Shown here piece after piece: positions 30,735 through 31,926 of a DNA stretch of 31,926 nt. The notes below the pieces were generated by a model. The model saw only the letters and a program-made list of their open reading frames with translations. It made no database searches and was not told the origin of the DNA. Origin of the DNA: a virus. The stretch spans positions 1-31,926 of IMG/VR virus record IMGVR_UViG_3300042922_000857. One strand, written 5' to 3'. Numbering within the stretch: position 1 is the first letter of the stretch; every line of letters begins with the position of its first letter. The translations under genes were made by a program, and so were the position numbers.

Positions 30735-31286
30735 TTATTTTCCCCTACGGGCAGTTAGAAGTCGCTCCATCACATCGTCCTGTGGGTTAGAACCAGCATA
30801 TTCCGAAGCACAATTTTCTCGAACGATTTGATAAATTTCCATCCAGAGTCTGTTTGTTTGGCTCATGAAATTCTGACTCATTGCCACATAAGGACTTTGA
30901 ATCGCATTTCCAGTGGTTGGGTGTTTGGCTAGAAAACCAAACTCTGTTACCGCTTCCTCACACTGTACCCATCTAGCCGCACTCATGGCATAACGTTCTA
31001 ATAGCTGTGGAAGCACTAGATGTGCACATCCACGTTCCTCAAGCCATTTCCATGTAATCTCATAGATTTCACTAGCTTCTAGTGTTTTCCCATCCTTTTG
31101 TTTCGCTGAGAGCATTGTCCTTGGCAGTGGCATCTCCTGCCCCATAAGATCTGCTGTATTTCTAAAATCTACGACCTCAAGTTTTCTTCTACCCGGATTA
31201 CCTTCAGCAATTTTATCAGCTAGTGGCTTCTTTTTCTGACCAGAACCGATACGGGTGCCGCCACGATTTGTTCCGTCCTTCGCCAT
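30735..31286 (-). CDS. Terminase small subunit, P27 family
   Basis: A 183-residue DNA-recognition subunit of the packaging motor. The opening has the P27-type basic GTRIGSGQKKKPLADKI and GNPGRRKLEVVDF block; the middle has helical blocks SEIYEITWKWLEERGCAHL, LLERYAMSAARWVQCEEAV, and NAIQSPYVAMSQNFMSQTN. It is thought to bind the packaging site and load TerL. A GTG at 31295 is in frame, but AGAGGTG before ATG 31286 is preferred. HNH directly upstream is the HK97-type arrangement. The genes between it and TerL (two methyltransferases and the amidoligase cassette) separate the usual terminase pair by about 6 kb. Confidence 0.93.
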   Translation of the reverse strand: MAKDGTNRGGTRIGSGQKKKPLADKIAEGNPGRRKLEVVDFRNTADLMGQEMPLPRTMLSAKQKDGKTLEASEIYEITWKWLEERGCAHLVLPQLLERYAMSAARWVQCEEAVTEFGFLAKHPTTGNAIQSPYVAMSQNFMSQTNRLWMEIYQIVRENCASEYAGSNPQDDVMERLLTARRGK

Positions 31287-31332
31287 TTTTCTCACCTCTT
31301 TTCGGTGCGGGTCCTATTACCTCGTTTGAAAC

Positions 31333-31400
31333 CGCGAAAATTTGCGTGATACCCAACGCCCGTTGCACAATTAAATAGTTGTGGAGATCTTTACCCCCCC
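31333..31400. other. Candidate packaging (cos-like) region
   Basis: The gap between HNH and small terminase holds CGCGAAAATTTGCG (31333-31346, near-palindrome), CAACG-CC-CGTTG (31354-31365, palindrome) and a run of seven C residues (31394-31400). Position next to HNH and the small terminase and the repeats suggest terminase binding or cutting, but no known cos motif identifies it. Confidence 0.3.
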
Positions 31401-31759
31401 TACCGGTCATGCCAACGGTCTCCATCTCTTGCAGTGATAGCTGAATGACAAGGAGTACAAAGAGCCATCAGATTGCTTTTATCGTGGGTTCCACCTCGTG
31501 CTAACGGAAGGATGTGATGTACCTCTTCTGCTCTCGTCAACCTTCCGTTCCTTTCACACTCCTCACACAAAGGGTGCTGTGAAATATAGCTGTCACGGAT
31601 TCGTTTCCATGCTCTACCATACCTACGGCGTACAGCCGGGTCACGGTCGTACTTCTCGTAGCGTTGGTTCTCCTGTTTCTGATGCTGCTCACAGAACCGT
31701 TCGTCTGTTAAGTTAGGACATCCGGGATAAGAACACGGTCGCTTTGGTTTCTTTGGCAT
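31400..31759 (-). CDS. HNH endonuclease
   Basis: A 119-residue HNH nuclease that acts with the terminase in HK97-type phages to cut at cos. An N-terminal zinc-binding segment (CSYPGCPNL and a following CEQHQ) is followed by the HNH motif: CEEC, EVHHILPLARGGTHDKSNLM, then CTPCHSAI. AGGAGGTG lies before ATG 31759. It is the first complete gene of the late unit and follows the leader terminator. Confidence 0.93.
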   Translation of the reverse strand: MPKKPKRPCSYPGCPNLTDERFCEQHQKQENQRYEKYDRDPAVRRRYGRAWKRIRDSYISQHPLCEECERNGRLTRAEEVHHILPLARGGTHDKSNLMALCTPCHSAITARDGDRWHDR

Positions 31760-31787
31760 TCACTTCACCTCCTCGGGCATAAAGAAA

Positions 31788-31813
31788 GCCCTGTAGGTGC
31801 AACCCTACAAGGC
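31788..31813 (-). terminator. Leader intrinsic terminator before HNH
   Basis: GCCCTGTAGG (31788-31797) pairs with CCTACAAGGC (31804-31813), 10 bp including one G-U, 6-base loop, followed on the minus strand by TTTCTTT. It lies about 17 to 42 bases downstream of the predicted start of the late promoter, as in antitermination-controlled promoters. Confidence 0.75.
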
Positions 31814-31836
31814 CTGGTTCATTTTACTTTTCTGCT

Positions 31837-31889
31837 ATTATAATAATATCACATGAGGTAGGGTGGCTTATAGTGGCTTTTCATGGCTT
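31837..31889 (-). promoter_or_regulatory. Candidate activator-dependent late promoter
   Basis: Minus-strand -10 TATAAT (31837-31842) has no recognisable -35. Instead three copies of AAGCCA (plus strand TGGCTT at 31864, 31874, 31884) lie exactly 10 bases apart, which would place an activator on one helix face at about -34 to -59. The repeats overlap the end of the upstream gene. Confidence 0.5.
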
Positions 31890-31926
31890 GTTTTAATAAT
31901 GCGCTCTCTTACTGCATCCAATGCGT
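31868..31926 (-). CDS. C-terminal fragment of an upstream gene
   Basis: A frame entering from the right edge reads ALDAVRERIIKTSHEKPL and stops at 31868. The length visible (about 18 residues) does not allow identification. By position it could be the late regulator that precedes HNH in related phages, such as a RinA/ArpU or sigma-like HTH protein, but the fragment does not show this. Confidence 0.4.
   Translation of the reverse strand, partial: ALDAVRERIIKTSHEKPL

Overview
The window is most of the packaging, head, tail, lysis and integrase half of a temperate siphovirus-type prophage from a low-GC Firmicute. Strong AGGAGG-type ribosome binding sites, AT-rich intergenic DNA, SHOCT/serine-recombinase genes, a phi13-type tail tube and DUF4314/DUF5049/amidoligase genes point to Clostridia, most likely a Lachnospiraceae-like gut bacterium. 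The host assignment is inference. Almost every gene is on the minus strand, so the biological order runs from high to low coordinates.

Right to left: the tail end of an unidentified gene (31868-31926); a candidate late promoter with three 10-bp-phased TGGCTT repeats and a leader terminator (31788-31889); an HNH endonuclease; a P27-type small terminase; a possible 25-residue leader peptide; a ParB/adenine-type methyltransferase fusion; a cytosine-5 methyltransferase; and a five-gene amidoligase cassette (24882-27506: catalytically degenerate amidoligase-like protein, DUF4314, amidoligase, gamma-glutamylcyclotransferase-like protein, DUF5049) closed by a terminator. Then come the large terminase, a two-gene cargo module with its own operators, promoter and terminator (22072-23179), portal, ClpP-like protease, HK97-type capsid, head fibre, connector genes, tail tube, tail assembly chaperone with a -1 frameshift (16194-16200), a YcxB-like cargo gene with its own promoter and terminator, tape measure, Dit, Gp37-like tail protein, two baseplate/fibre proteins, holin, BppU-like baseplate protein and a SPOR-tailed amidase. 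The left end holds a plus-strand membrane cargo gene, a HTH/zinc-finger protein, a SHOCT protein and two overlapping large serine recombinases, the second running off the edge.

The late genes form one long minus-strand unit with many 4-bp overlaps, interrupted by intrinsic terminators. That pattern suggests either accessory genes carrying their own signals or processive antitermination from the late promoter. The most interesting features are: (1) the amidoligase cassette and its apparently dead paralogue; (2) a 15-bp motif plus CAAG at fixed spacing, found only upstream of the recombinase and the two amidoligase-family genes, which suggests one shared regulator or promoter class; (3) the cargo operon with two near-identical palindromes flanking its promoter; and (4) a duplicated zinc-ribbon domain in the first recombinase. 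No stretch longer than 300 bases lacks a gene. No tRNA, rRNA, CRISPR or insertion sequence was seen.
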